From positions 248,001-312,000 of the forward strand of contig NZ_JADGMQ010000002.1 of the NCBI RefSeq assembly GCF_016124105.1: a DNA stretch of 64,000 nucleotides. Reading direction: 5' to 3'. Origin of the DNA: Aquamicrobium zhengzhouense (GTDB lineage Bacteria > Pseudomonadota > Alphaproteobacteria > Rhizobiales > Rhizobiaceae). The position numbers and the translations under genes are program-made. Of the stretch, positions 7,293 to 14,916 are shown one piece after another; position 1 is the first letter of the stretch; each line of letters starts with the position of its first letter. The notes beneath the pieces are model-generated. The model made no database searches and was not told the DNA's origin. It worked only from the letters and a program-made list of their open reading frames with translations.

Positions 7293-8483
7293 TTGAGAGC
7301 CACTGAGAGAAGTGCAGGCGAGGTCTTCGGGACCTTCCTCAAGCTGGGACTGACCAGTTTCGGCGGTCCCATTGCGCATCTGGCCTATTTTCGCGATGAG
7401 CTCGTCGTTCGCAGAAAGTGGCTGGATGACCGTGAATATGCGGATCTGGTCGCCCTTTGCCAGTTTTTGCCAGGGCCTGCGTCAAGTCAGGTCGGCTTCG
7501 CATTGGGTTTGATGCGTGCGGGCTGGGCCGGTGGGCTAATGGCCTTCCTGGCATTCACTGTTCCTTCCGCATGTCTGCTGATCCTGTTCGCCACCCTTGC
7601 GGTCAACCTCACGGGTCCGATCGGTATCGGCGTACTCAGTGGCTTGAAGATCGTCGCGGTTGCGATCGTCGCGCAGGCTGTCCTGGGGATGGCGAGGAGC
7701 CTTTGCCCCGACAAGGAGCGCGTGAGCATCGCGGTAGCCGCGCTTGCGTCGGTCTCCCTGCTGGAGGGAGCGACCGGCATGCTGGCGGCTATCGTTATTG
7801 GTGCGGTCGCGGGGCTTATGTTCAATCGTGGTACGGCATCGTCAGAGCGGGGGCAGCTCTCAACTGGAGTTAACCAAAGGACAGCGAGCGCATCCCTGGC
7901 GATTTTCGTGACCTTGATGATTGCTCTTCCTCTTCTGGCCCAACAGAACTCGTATCTTGCGGTCGTCGATGGGTTCTATCGTGCAGGATCGCTGGTTTTC
8001 GGGGGAGGGCACGTGGTTCTGCCTCTTCTGGAAGCAGAAACGGTTGGCACGGGCTGGGTAACCCCGGAACAATTCGTGGCGGGTTATGGAGCGGCGCAGG
8101 CAGTTCCGGGCCCGCTATTCACCTTCGCGGCTTACCTCGGTGCGGTCAAAAGCGGCGTGCCGAACGGACTGGGCGGCGCTTTTATTGCCCTCCTGGCAAT
8201 ATTCCTGCCTGGGTTTTTGCTGCTCGTGGGCGCTCTGCCGTTCTGGGATCGTCTGCGTAGGGAAGCCAGCGCTCAATCCCTGATGCAGGGGACAAATGCT
8301 GCGGTGGTGGGGGTGCTTGGAGCAGCGCTCTATTCGCCGGTATTCACGAGTGCCATCCACGATGTCAGAGCGTTCGCGCTGGCGGTGATCTGCCTTCTGC
8401 TTCTGATGTCGTGGAAGATCGCGCCCGTCCTAGCCGTGGTGTTCGCCTCTGTTGGAGGCGTGGCTCTTCAACTGGTCCATTAG
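7293..8483 (+). CDS. chrA: Chromate transporter ChrA, two-domain form
   Basis: This 396-residue inner-membrane protein of the CHR family consists of two homologous halves. The first (residues 1-190) has the motif FGGPIAHLAYFRDELV and FLPGPASSQ; the second (about 210-396) has FGGGHVVLPLLE and PGPLFTFAAYLG. Long-chain CHR proteins export chromate, giving resistance, and some act on other oxyanions such as sulfate. The start is TTG at 7293 after an AGGCAGGG-like site; no better ATG exists before the first domain. The spacing from the DUF2254 gene allows co-transcription. No ChrB regulator is present nearby, so regulation is not visible. Confidence 0.92.
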   Translation: MRATERSAGEVFGTFLKLGLTSFGGPIAHLAYFRDELVVRRKWLDDREYADLVALCQFLPGPASSQVGFALGLMRAGWAGGLMAFLAFTVPSACLLILFATLAVNLTGPIGIGVLSGLKIVAVAIVAQAVLGMARSLCPDKERVSIAVAALASVSLLEGATGMLAAIVIGAVAGLMFNRGTASSERGQLSTGVNQRTASASLAIFVTLMIALPLLAQQNSYLAVVDGFYRAGSLVFGGGHVVLPLLEAETVGTGWVTPEQFVAGYGAAQAVPGPLFTFAAYLGAVKSGVPNGLGGAFIALLAIFLPGFLLLVGALPFWDRLRREASAQSLMQGTNAAVVGVLGAALYSPVFTSAIHDVRAFALAVICLLLLMSWKIAPVLAVVFASVGGVALQLVH

Positions 8484-8568
8484 CGAGCGGAAGGGGGCTG
8501 CCGCGTTTTTGCCCCAATAGCCCTTTTGATAGCTCTTGTACGGCGGGGGCTGTCAGGAGAGGCTCACC

Positions 8569-9192
8569 GTGCTCTATCCGCTTCAGGCCGCAGCGGCGGC
8601 CGTCACCGTCTCGCTTGCCCTTTCAGCATGCACCTCGACGTCCAGTCTGCTGGACGACATGACGACCTCTTCGATCAGACCAAATGCGCATTCGGCAAAG
8701 GAACGCGAGTGTCTCGCGCGAGCCATGTTTTTCGAGTCGCATCGATCCAGTCGCGAAGGACTCGTTGCGGTGGGTACCGTGGTTATGAATCGTGTCGCTG
8801 CAGATGAGTATCCGAATGGCATCTGCGGTGTCGTCGGTCAGAAGAACCAGTTTGCACCGGGCGTGATGACGCGAAAGATGAACTCCAAAGCCATGCCAGA
8901 CGTCATGGCCGCCGCTGATGCGGTTCTAAAAGGCGAGCGGCACCCGAAGGTCAAGAACGCCAAGTTCTTCCATCAGGCCGGCCTGAAGTTCCCCTATAAG
9001 AACATGCACTACGTCCTCGTCGCCGGCGGCAACGCCTTTTATGAAAAACGCAGCCGAGCAGAACGCCTGGATGGTCCCCTCCGAAAGCAAAGCGAGCTTG
9101 CTGCAGCTGGTCTCGTGGAAAACAAACCGGTGGCCATTGCAGCCGGAACCGAGGAGCTCGAAGCGATGACCCTCTCGTACGGCGCTGAATGA
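8569..9192 (+). CDS. Cell-wall hydrolase (SleB/CwlJ-like) lipoprotein
   Basis: This 207-residue protein starts with GTG at 8569, eight bases after AGGAGA. The N-terminus has a lipoprotein signal ending in the lipobox LSAC (about residues 18-21), so it is probably an acylated periplasmic protein. Residues 45-175 form a Hydrolase_2/SleB domain: ECLARAMFFESHRSSREGL, then VGTVVMNRV and NQFAPG, typical of peptidoglycan lytic hydrolases with a catalytic Glu in the AxxxYxE-like region (here FFES). The tail of 30 residues is not conserved. It stands alone between chrA (86 bases upstream) and a convergent acyltransferase. Confidence 0.87.
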   Translation: MLYPLQAAAAAVTVSLALSACTSTSSLLDDMTTSSIRPNAHSAKERECLARAMFFESHRSSREGLVAVGTVVMNRVAADEYPNGICGVVGQKNQFAPGVMTRKMNSKAMPDVMAAADAVLKGERHPKVKNAKFFHQAGLKFPYKNMHYVLVAGGNAFYEKRSRAERLDGPLRKQSELAAAGLVENKPVAIAAGTEELEAMTLSYGAE

Positions 9193-9230
9193 AGGATACG
9201 GAACAGGTTTGGCTTGAATATGAAACGCGC

Positions 9231-10319
9231 TCAACCGGCAGCTTGGGGCACTCGGACGTAGTTAACCCGAAGCTTCAGGAATGGAACCTCCACGTATCTG
9301 AAGCTTAGCCTAGCGAGGGGTACGAGCGTCAGGAAGCATATCAGTGACGCAAACGTTGCAATGTAAAAATTATTGAGTGCCACGACCCGAGTGTGGATCA
9401 AATCGGCTATCCAGAAAACGAAGAAGAAATGGAGAAGGTATAGGGAGTAAGAGCACTCGCCAATTTTCGCTAGGAGATTGGCCCAAGGGTTTTCCGAGGT
9501 CCATTGGTAACTTCTGTCGTAGTACGCAATCAAGGCACCGTATGCTGCTCCCTCTACGGTTGGGATGATCAGCCAGATGGCGTTGGATGAGGGATAGCTC
9601 CCTATTTGGTAGAAGCCCCCCAAGGCGTCGAAGTACCAATAGAATCCGCTGAATAAGACCGCTGCCAGCAGTGCGAGTACATGCTGTTGCTGCATAACGC
9701 GGCCGAAATGGAAAAATATCATTCCCAGGATGAACTGGTCCATTCTCCCGATTATCGTCCAGTAGGAGAACCATTGTATGCTTCCATCCCGTGCGTACAT
9801 GTAGCATCGGAGAGCGAGGAACGCGGCGAGTATTGCGAACAATAGAAGCGGTCTTCGTCGTGAGAACGCGAGAAGAAACGGAAGAATTATATAGAAATGA
9901 AACTCTACTGTGATTGACCAGCCGCCATTCGGTATCGTCGGCGCGTAAAGCCCGGAGGCAACCATACGAACGTATTCAGTTACGTTTCCGCCATGTAACC
10001 AGTGCTGCACGCCGACGATAAAAACCACCAACGCAAGTAGGGGGATCAAGCGCAGAGCGCGGTTGAAAATGAAAGGAAAGTAGAGAATATCTCTTCCGTG
10101 CAGTATTTTTGCGAACAAATAACCGCTTATTGTCATGAATAGGGCGACACCAGTATGGCCCTCGTCGATAGTGGACATGAAAAATATTCTCGGGGCGCCC
10201 TCAAAAGGCACTGGATATCCAGATCCAGCGTGAATGAAGTGCCAGCTGAAAACCATAAATGCAGCAATGGCACGCACGTGATCTAGCGTTGGATAGTAAT
10301 GTCCCGAAGAGGATCTCAT
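9231..10319 (-). CDS. Acyltransferase family 3 (OafA/YrhL-like) membrane O-acyltransferase
   Basis: This 362-residue integral membrane protein has about ten hydrophobic segments. The N-terminal motif LDHVRAIAAFMVFSWHFIHA (residues 12-31) carries the conserved Arg and His of acyltransferase-3 enzymes, and GWSITVEFHFYIILP (about 137-151) is the second signature. Family members transfer acetyl or other acyl groups from the cytoplasmic side to sugars of O-antigen, exopolysaccharide or other surface glycans. There is no SGNH domain, and no glycosyltransferase lies nearby to reveal the acceptor. Base composition is clearly more AT-rich than the neighbours, suggesting horizontal acquisition. Confidence 0.9.
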   Translation of the reverse strand: MRSSSGHYYPTLDHVRAIAAFMVFSWHFIHAGSGYPVPFEGAPRIFFMSTIDEGHTGVALFMTISGYLFAKILHGRDILYFPFIFNRALRLIPLLALVVFIVGVQHWLHGGNVTEYVRMVASGLYAPTIPNGGWSITVEFHFYIILPFLLAFSRRRPLLLFAILAAFLALRCYMYARDGSIQWFSYWTIIGRMDQFILGMIFFHFGRVMQQQHVLALLAAVLFSGFYWYFDALGGFYQIGSYPSSNAIWLIIPTVEGAAYGALIAYYDRSYQWTSENPWANLLAKIGECSYSLYLLHFFFVFWIADLIHTRVVALNNFYIATFASLICFLTLVPLARLSFRYVEVPFLKLRVNYVRVPQAAG

Positions 10320-10469
10320 GTCGACTTACGTGGGAGGCGGGAGTAGCTGAAAAAATCAAAGACGTATCAGTTATACTATCTCAGCTGCTTGGGGCAGTCT
10401 ATCGACAATGAATTGGCAAGATATATCGTGAAGCGATACACCCAACGTCATTCGCGTTAAGAGAGGCGT

Positions 10470-11066
10470 ATGACGGATCGATTCATACTCGTGGAGGTTT
10501 CGAGCTTCCGCCAGGAGATAAAGAAGAGCCGCTTTCTCGCTCTTGCGGCGCCGATTGTGGATGAGAATGAGGCAAGGGGTTTTCTTGCTCAGCATTCTGA
10601 ACCGGCGGCGAACCACAATTGCTGGGCGTGGCGGCTCGGGCAGAGCTACCGGTTCAATGATGACGGCGAGCCGAGCGGAACTGCGGGTAAGCCAATCCTG
10701 CAAGCGATCGACGGGCAGGCACTCGACAATGTCGTTATACTCGTCATTCGCTGGTTCGGAGGGGTGCTGCTGGGCAGCGGCGGCCTTATCCGCGCCTATG
10801 GCGGCACTGCCGCAGCGTGCCTTCGTGAAGCGGAAAAACGCCCGCTGGTTCACCTGACAAATATCTCAATCATGTGCACTTTCAGTGACGCAGCGTTGCT
10901 TCGTGCCCGCATTGAGGCACTAGACGGAGTTGCCGTCGGCGGGCAGGAGTTCCTTCCGGATGGGGTGGTTCACCATGTACGATTGCCCGCGGAAATGGAG
11001 CCGAAGGTGCGGGAGGTGGCGGCCGATGTCACGAGCGGACGCGCGCAAATCGTGAGTGGCGTTTAG
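10470..11066 (+). CDS. YigZ/IMPACT-family protein
   Basis: This 198-residue protein of the UPF0029/IMPACT family has the N-terminal signature KKSRFLALAAPI, then NCWAWRLG, the GEPSGTAGKPIL loop (about 68-80) and RWFGGVLLGSGGLIRAYGG, all characteristic. A smaller alpha/beta C-terminal domain follows from about 130. Bacterial members (YigZ/YvyE) have a ribosomal protein S5-like fold and are linked to translation, but their biochemical role is not firmly known. The ATG at 10470 follows GAGAGG. Transcription converges with rsmJ (22-base gap). Confidence 0.9.
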   Translation: MTDRFILVEVSSFRQEIKKSRFLALAAPIVDENEARGFLAQHSEPAANHNCWAWRLGQSYRFNDDGEPSGTAGKPILQAIDGQALDNVVILVIRWFGGVLLGSGGLIRAYGGTAAACLREAEKRPLVHLTNISIMCTFSDAALLRARIEALDGVAVGGQEFLPDGVVHHVRLPAEMEPKVREVAADVTSGRAQIVSGV

Positions 11067-11088
11067 TTAAATCTTTGACGCACCGTCA

Positions 11089-11712
11089 TCATGCTGTCGG
11101 AAGTTTCGACTTCACAAAGACGTCGTATCGTGTGCTTTTGCCGACGATCTGATGAGACGGCTTCCGAATGCCTTCCATTGGAGGCGCCCGAAGCGGCCAT
11201 TTGAGAACGACCCGGTATTGAGCGTGCTCCAATGCACAGCGCATAAGTTCTTCGGCGTCCGGATCGCTGCCTACGATCTCGCGTATCTGGCGCATTTCCT
11301 TCTTAACCAGCGCGGAGTTTCCGCGCGGCGGGTGCATTGGATCGACGAGAACGACTTCGGGGGCGAGCTGGGGCAATAACTCCCGAGAATCGCCGTGCAA
11401 AAGCGTCATTCGGGCGATCGTTTCGGCGTATTCGCTGCTTTCCCGGGCCGCCCGCTCCAGACCCGCGGCGAGAAGGTCATGCATGCGCGCTGATCGCTCG
11501 ATGAGCGTGACCTTTGATCCTAGCGAAGCGAGCAAAAATGCATCGCGTCCAAGCCCTGCGGTAGCGTCGACGATTTCCGGCCGGGCGCCCTTTACCAGGC
11601 CAGCGGCCTTTGCAAGCGCGTGACCACGCGCACCGCCGCTCCGAAACTGATGACCGACGGGCCCGTCGACGAAATCTACGATCGGTTCCGGATTATCTCT
11701 TTCGTGCGCCAT
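11089..11712 (-). CDS. rsmJ: 16S rRNA (guanine-N2)-methyltransferase RsmJ
   Basis: This 207-residue class I SAM-dependent methyltransferase has motif I DATAGLGRDAFLLA (about residues 49-62), the acidic loop VTLIERS, and the substrate motif VDPMHPPR followed by SALVKKEMR, which is diagnostic for RsmJ (YhiQ). The E. coli enzyme methylates G1516 of 16S rRNA at N2. It is slightly shorter than the E. coli protein, lacking the N-terminal extension. It lies eight bases downstream of rluA on the same strand, forming a small rRNA-modification operon. Confidence 0.88.
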   Translation of the reverse strand: MAHERDNPEPIVDFVDGPVGHQFRSGGARGHALAKAAGLVKGARPEIVDATAGLGRDAFLLASLGSKVTLIERSARMHDLLAAGLERAARESSEYAETIARMTLLHGDSRELLPQLAPEVVLVDPMHPPRGNSALVKKEMRQIREIVGSDPDAEELMRCALEHAQYRVVLKWPLRAPPMEGIRKPSHQIVGKSTRYDVFVKSKLPTA

Positions 11713-11720
11713 GCTGTGCC

Positions 11721-12389
11721 TCAGAAGGGGCAGGGGGCCGTGAATGTGACGTCGTTGCCGTCCGGATGGCAGAAGGTTAGCGTCTCTGCGTGGAGGAGGA
11801 GGCGGCTTGCAGCGTTCAGGGCCTCGCCATCTGCATAGAACTCGTCTCCGAGAATGACATGACCAATCGCTTTCATATGAACGCGCAGTTGATGCGTTCG
11901 ACCGGTCAGAGGCAATAGCTTTACACGGGTCCTTTCGCCAAGACGCTCAACGACGTGCCAATTGGTCTGCGCCGCCTTTCCTCCCACCATATCAACGCGA
12001 TGGCGCGGCTTGTTTTCTGGGTCGATCGAGAGCGGCAAGTCGATGGAGCCCTGATCTTCGGCGATGTTGCCCCACACGACAGCTGTGTAAAGCTTTTGCA
12101 CCGTTCGTGCTTCGAACTGCGCCGCTATCCTGGCATGTGCCATGCGGTTGAGTGACATAAGGACGAGGCCAGATGTGTCCTTGTCGAGACGATTGATCAT
12201 CTGCGCGTTCGGGTAGTCCTCCTGAACGCGCGAGGCCAAGCTATCCTTGAGCGCAGGATGGCGTGCGGGTACCGAAAGCAGACCGCTTGGCTTGTCCAAA
12301 ACAAGCAGATCCTCGTCTCGATGAATGACCGAGACATAGGGCTCAAGAGGCGGGTTGTAGATGGGGCAGTTGTCAGCGGGCACGTTCAT
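11721..12389 (-). CDS. rluA: RluA-type pseudouridine synthase
   Basis: This 222-residue enzyme of the RluA family has DLLVLDKPSGLLSVPAR (about residues 27-43), the catalytic loop NRLDKDTSGLVLMS with the nucleophilic Asp, and TGRTHQLRVHM near the C-terminus. No S4 domain is present, as in E. coli RluA, which modifies U746 of 23S rRNA and U32 of some tRNAs; short length and the GLLSVPAR motif favour that subfamily over RluC/RluD. Asn replaces the more usual His before RLD. It is co-directional with rsmJ downstream and with the GntR gene 59 bases upstream. Confidence 0.88.
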   Translation of the reverse strand: MNVPADNCPIYNPPLEPYVSVIHRDEDLLVLDKPSGLLSVPARHPALKDSLASRVQEDYPNAQMINRLDKDTSGLVLMSLNRMAHARIAAQFEARTVQKLYTAVVWGNIAEDQGSIDLPLSIDPENKPRHRVDMVGGKAAQTNWHVVERLGERTRVKLLPLTGRTHQLRVHMKAIGHVILGDEFYADGEALNAASRLLLHAETLTFCHPDGNDVTFTAPCPF

Positions 12390-12448
12390 CTGCCCCCCTT
12401 ACATCTTTGCTGCGTCAAGGGGTAGTGCGTGGAGCGTGGGCTTGCCAG

Positions 12449-13192
12449 CTACCCGGTGACCAGGACCAGCCCCGGTACCCGATCGATCAGTGATTTATCC
12501 TTCATCACACGGTCGAGGTTGATACGAGCCAGGCGCGCGTGCTCGCGTGCCACGGCCTCGGCGCGGGAGCCTTCGCGCATTTCGATCGCGTGGGCGATGG
12601 CACGGTGCTGTGCCTGGCCGACGATCAACGATGTGCGGAACGCCGGCACGCTCATCTGTGCTTCGAGGAATGCGCTGGGGCTAGCAAAGGGAAGATGTAG
12701 CACACGTTCGAGCTCACGCTGGATAATGCGGCTTCCCGATAGCTCGGTCAGCATTTCGTGGAACTCGGCGTTGAGGCTCATATAGCCATCGAGGTCGATG
12801 TCATTGACGCCCGTTTCGACAACGTCATCGAGCCGCGCAACGAGCGCCTTGAGGGCGTTGATCTTCGTTGGCGTGGCGCCACGTTCAGCGGCAAGGCGAG
12901 CGGCTGTTCCCTCTAGGACACCGCGGATCTCGATCGCGTCTGCCACATCGCCAATGGAGAACAGACGGACGGAATAGCCGCCCGAAGGGATCGCTTCGAG
13001 GATACCTTCCTGCTCAAGACGCGCGAGGGCGGCACGAACCGGGGTTCGCGACAGTCCAAGCTTGGCGCTGACGTTGATTTCCGACAGTCTCTCGCCCGGC
13101 GCTACTGTGCCAGAAAAAACGAGATCACGGATCCCGATCACCGCCTTGAGAGTCTGTGACGCGCCTTTGTCTGTTCGTGCGCTGCGGGCCAT
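12449..13192 (-). CDS. GntR-family (FadR/FCD) transcriptional regulator
   Basis: This 247-residue regulator starts at ATG 13192. An N-terminal winged helix (about 15-85, with SEINVSAKLGLSRTPVRAAL) binds DNA, and an all-helical FCD domain (about 95-230) with Asp/His residues (NAEFHEMLTEL, HRAIAHAIEMREGSRAEAV) probably binds a carboxylate ligand through a metal. It is divergent from the MetE-like gene at 13389, with 196 bases between the starts. Control of that gene is likely but inferred; no clear palindromic operator was found. It could be co-transcribed with rluA. Confidence 0.88.
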   Translation of the reverse strand: MARSARTDKGASQTLKAVIGIRDLVFSGTVAPGERLSEINVSAKLGLSRTPVRAALARLEQEGILEAIPSGGYSVRLFSIGDVADAIEIRGVLEGTAARLAAERGATPTKINALKALVARLDDVVETGVNDIDLDGYMSLNAEFHEMLTELSGSRIIQRELERVLHLPFASPSAFLEAQMSVPAFRTSLIVGQAQHRAIAHAIEMREGSRAEAVAREHARLARINLDRVMKDKSLIDRVPGLVLVTG

Positions 13193-13388
13193 GTAGGATA
13201 CCTTTGCATCTTTGCGTTGCCTAAGGGGGCCACTCCTACCCATCCTGAAGATGATGTTCAGTATGTGTACAGGTCAAAGTCAAGAGCGCGAGCGTGCGGT
13301 TGGCAAGGTAACGCAGCGTATGCTAGCGAGCCGCGAGGAAATTCCACAGCAAAACCAGGCCGTGCCGGTACGGCTGAAGGAGGACAGA

Positions 13389-14537
13389 ATGACCGACACC
13401 AACGCCCCCGCGGCTCATGTAGCACGCCCGCCTTACCGCGCCGATCACGTCGGCAGCCTGCTGCGTCCGAAGACGGTAAAGGACGCGCGCAAGCGCTACT
13501 TCGACGAAAAATCCATTGCTGCCGAGGAGCTCCGGGCAGCTGAGGATGAGGCGATCATTGCCGCTGTAAAGGCGCAGCAGGATGTGGGAATGCCTGTCGT
13601 GACCGACGGTGAAATCCGTCGTACGTACTGGCACTATGACTTCCTCGACCAGATGATCGGCATCGACCTGGAGCATCGGGAAAAGGAAGCGATCCAGTTC
13701 CACGGCATCGCGTTGAAGCCGGAGTTCCTGACCATCAACGAAAAGGTCGACTTTCCGGACGACCATCCCATGCTTGAGCACTATAAATTCGTGGCAGGTG
13801 TCACCAATGTGATGCCCAAGATCGCGATCCCTGGCCCGAGCTGCGCCCACTTCCGGACTGATCCTGAAGATATCCGTCATGCGCCCTACAAGGATCTCGA
13901 AGTCCTGTTTGCCGATCTTGCAAAGGCCTACGAGAAGGCGGTCAACGCGTTCTATGCCGCCGGCTGCCGCTATCTTCAGATCGACGACATCTTCTTCGCC
14001 TATCTGTGCGATCCAAAGCACCGCGCCGCAAAGGCTGCGCTTGGTCAGGATCCCGATTGGCTGATCGAACAATATGCCTGGATGATGAACGAGGCGATCA
14101 AGAGCCGTCCCTCGGACATGGTCATCGGCATGCATATGTGCCGCGGCAACTTCCAGTCCCACCACGCGGCGGAAGGTGCCTACGATCTGTGCGCAGATGC
14201 GATCTTCAACAAGACCGATGTCGATATCTATTTCATGGAATATGACACCGAGCGGGCGGGTGGTCTTGAGGCGTTGCGTTTGCTGCCGAAGGGCAAGAAG
14301 CGTGTCATGCCAGGTTTCATCACCACCAAGACCGGTGATCTGGAAGACCTTGATGATCTTAAGCGCAAGTTTGAGGCGGTATCCAAGATTGCCGATCTGG
14401 ACCAGTTCGGCATCGCACCGCAGTGCGGCTTCTCCTCAACCGAAGAGGGGAACAAGGTGACCGAGGACGACCAGAAGCGGAAGCTGGAATTGGTGGTTAA
14501 AACCGCCGAAGCGATCTGGGGCGGTGTCGAGGGATAG
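13389..14537 (+). CDS. MetE-like cobalamin-independent methyltransferase (catalytic-domain-only)
   Basis: This 382-residue protein is homologous to the C-terminal catalytic half of cobalamin-independent methionine synthase (UROD/MetE-like fold). The start ATG at 13389 has a strong AAGGAGG site seven bases upstream. It opens with RADHVGSLLRP. Zinc ligands are readable as HMC in GMHMCRGN (about 246-253) and Cys in APQCGFSS (about 345-352), with a Glu in YFMEYD between. Single-domain relatives (YxjG/YxjH, archaeal MetE) transfer methyl groups to homocysteine or related thiols, often from donors other than folate; the donor here is unknown. It is divergent from a GntR regulator and ends at a strong terminator. 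Confidence 0.85.
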   Translation: MTDTNAPAAHVARPPYRADHVGSLLRPKTVKDARKRYFDEKSIAAEELRAAEDEAIIAAVKAQQDVGMPVVTDGEIRRTYWHYDFLDQMIGIDLEHREKEAIQFHGIALKPEFLTINEKVDFPDDHPMLEHYKFVAGVTNVMPKIAIPGPSCAHFRTDPEDIRHAPYKDLEVLFADLAKAYEKAVNAFYAAGCRYLQIDDIFFAYLCDPKHRAAKAALGQDPDWLIEQYAWMMNEAIKSRPSDMVIGMHMCRGNFQSHHAAEGAYDLCADAIFNKTDVDIYFMEYDTERAGGLEALRLLPKGKKRVMPGFITTKTGDLEDLDDLKRKFEAVSKIADLDQFGIAPQCGFSSTEEGNKVTEDDQKRKLELVVKTAEAIWGGVEG

Positions 14538-14563
14538 TATCCCACGAAATTATGATTAACAGA

Positions 14564-14600
14564 CCCCGGAACGCAGCTGCGCTTCCGGGGTTGTTTGTTT
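14564..14600 (+). terminator. Rho-independent terminator after the MetE-like gene
   Basis: CCCCGGAA at 14564-14571 pairs with TTCCGGGG ending at 14590. The loop is the self-complementary CGCAGCTGCG, and TTGTTTGTTT follows. It sits 27 bases after the stop codon. Confidence 0.85.
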
Positions 14601-14737
14601 GCGAACGGCATTCCACGTCTTTCCCGCAGCTCCGCCTTGCTTCTGCGACAGCTTTCTAGTATCAGACCGGCATGTCTTCTCGTCGCGCAAAAAAATTCCA
14701 GCATCCGGTCCGTTTCATGGGCCAGGCTGCGCGTGCG

Positions 14738-14791
14738 ATGCTCTCCACCGTCCTTCTACTCGGCCTTAGCGGCGATCGCCGGGCTCGTTGA
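14738..14791 (+). CDS. Candidate Leu-rich leader peptide of leuA
   Basis: This is a 17-codon frame reading MLSTVLLLGLSGDRRAR. It has five leucines, three of them consecutive (CTT CTA CTC), and CTA is a rare codon in this genome. The stop overlaps the first base of a hairpin at 14791-14837, and leuA begins 125 bases later. This is the architecture expected for leucine-dependent attenuation, which is known for leuA operons in proteobacteria. Against it, the ribosome-binding site is poor and no T-run terminator follows the hairpin. Confidence 0.4.
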   Translation: MLSTVLLLGLSGDRRAR

Positions 14792-14837
14792 AGGAGCACC
14801 CGGCGGTCGAACTGCCGGACACGGCGACAAGCTCCTT
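14791..14837 (+). promoter_or_regulatory. Hairpin between the leader peptide and leuA
   Basis: AAGGAGC at 14791-14797 is the exact complement of GCTCCTT at 14831-14837. An inner CCGGC/GCCGG stem stacks between them. The outer stem sequesters an AAGGAG ribosome-binding-like sequence. It could be part of an attenuator, but the classical terminator U-tract is missing. Confidence 0.35.
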
Positions 14838-14916
14838 GCCGAAATTTCCCAGTAGAGATTGAAAATGTGCGCAGCGTCGTGCCATTGAGGGCGCGGTCCG
14901 CACTGGAGTGAAGACG

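Noticed and set aside
13193-13388. Possible GntR operator around GTATGTGTACAG
   Set aside because: The palindrome is too short and imperfect to call an operator.
14595-14855. 86-codon plus-strand frame before leuA
   Set aside because: Runs through the terminator tail and leader region without a ribosome-binding site; the Leu-rich leader frame explains the region better.
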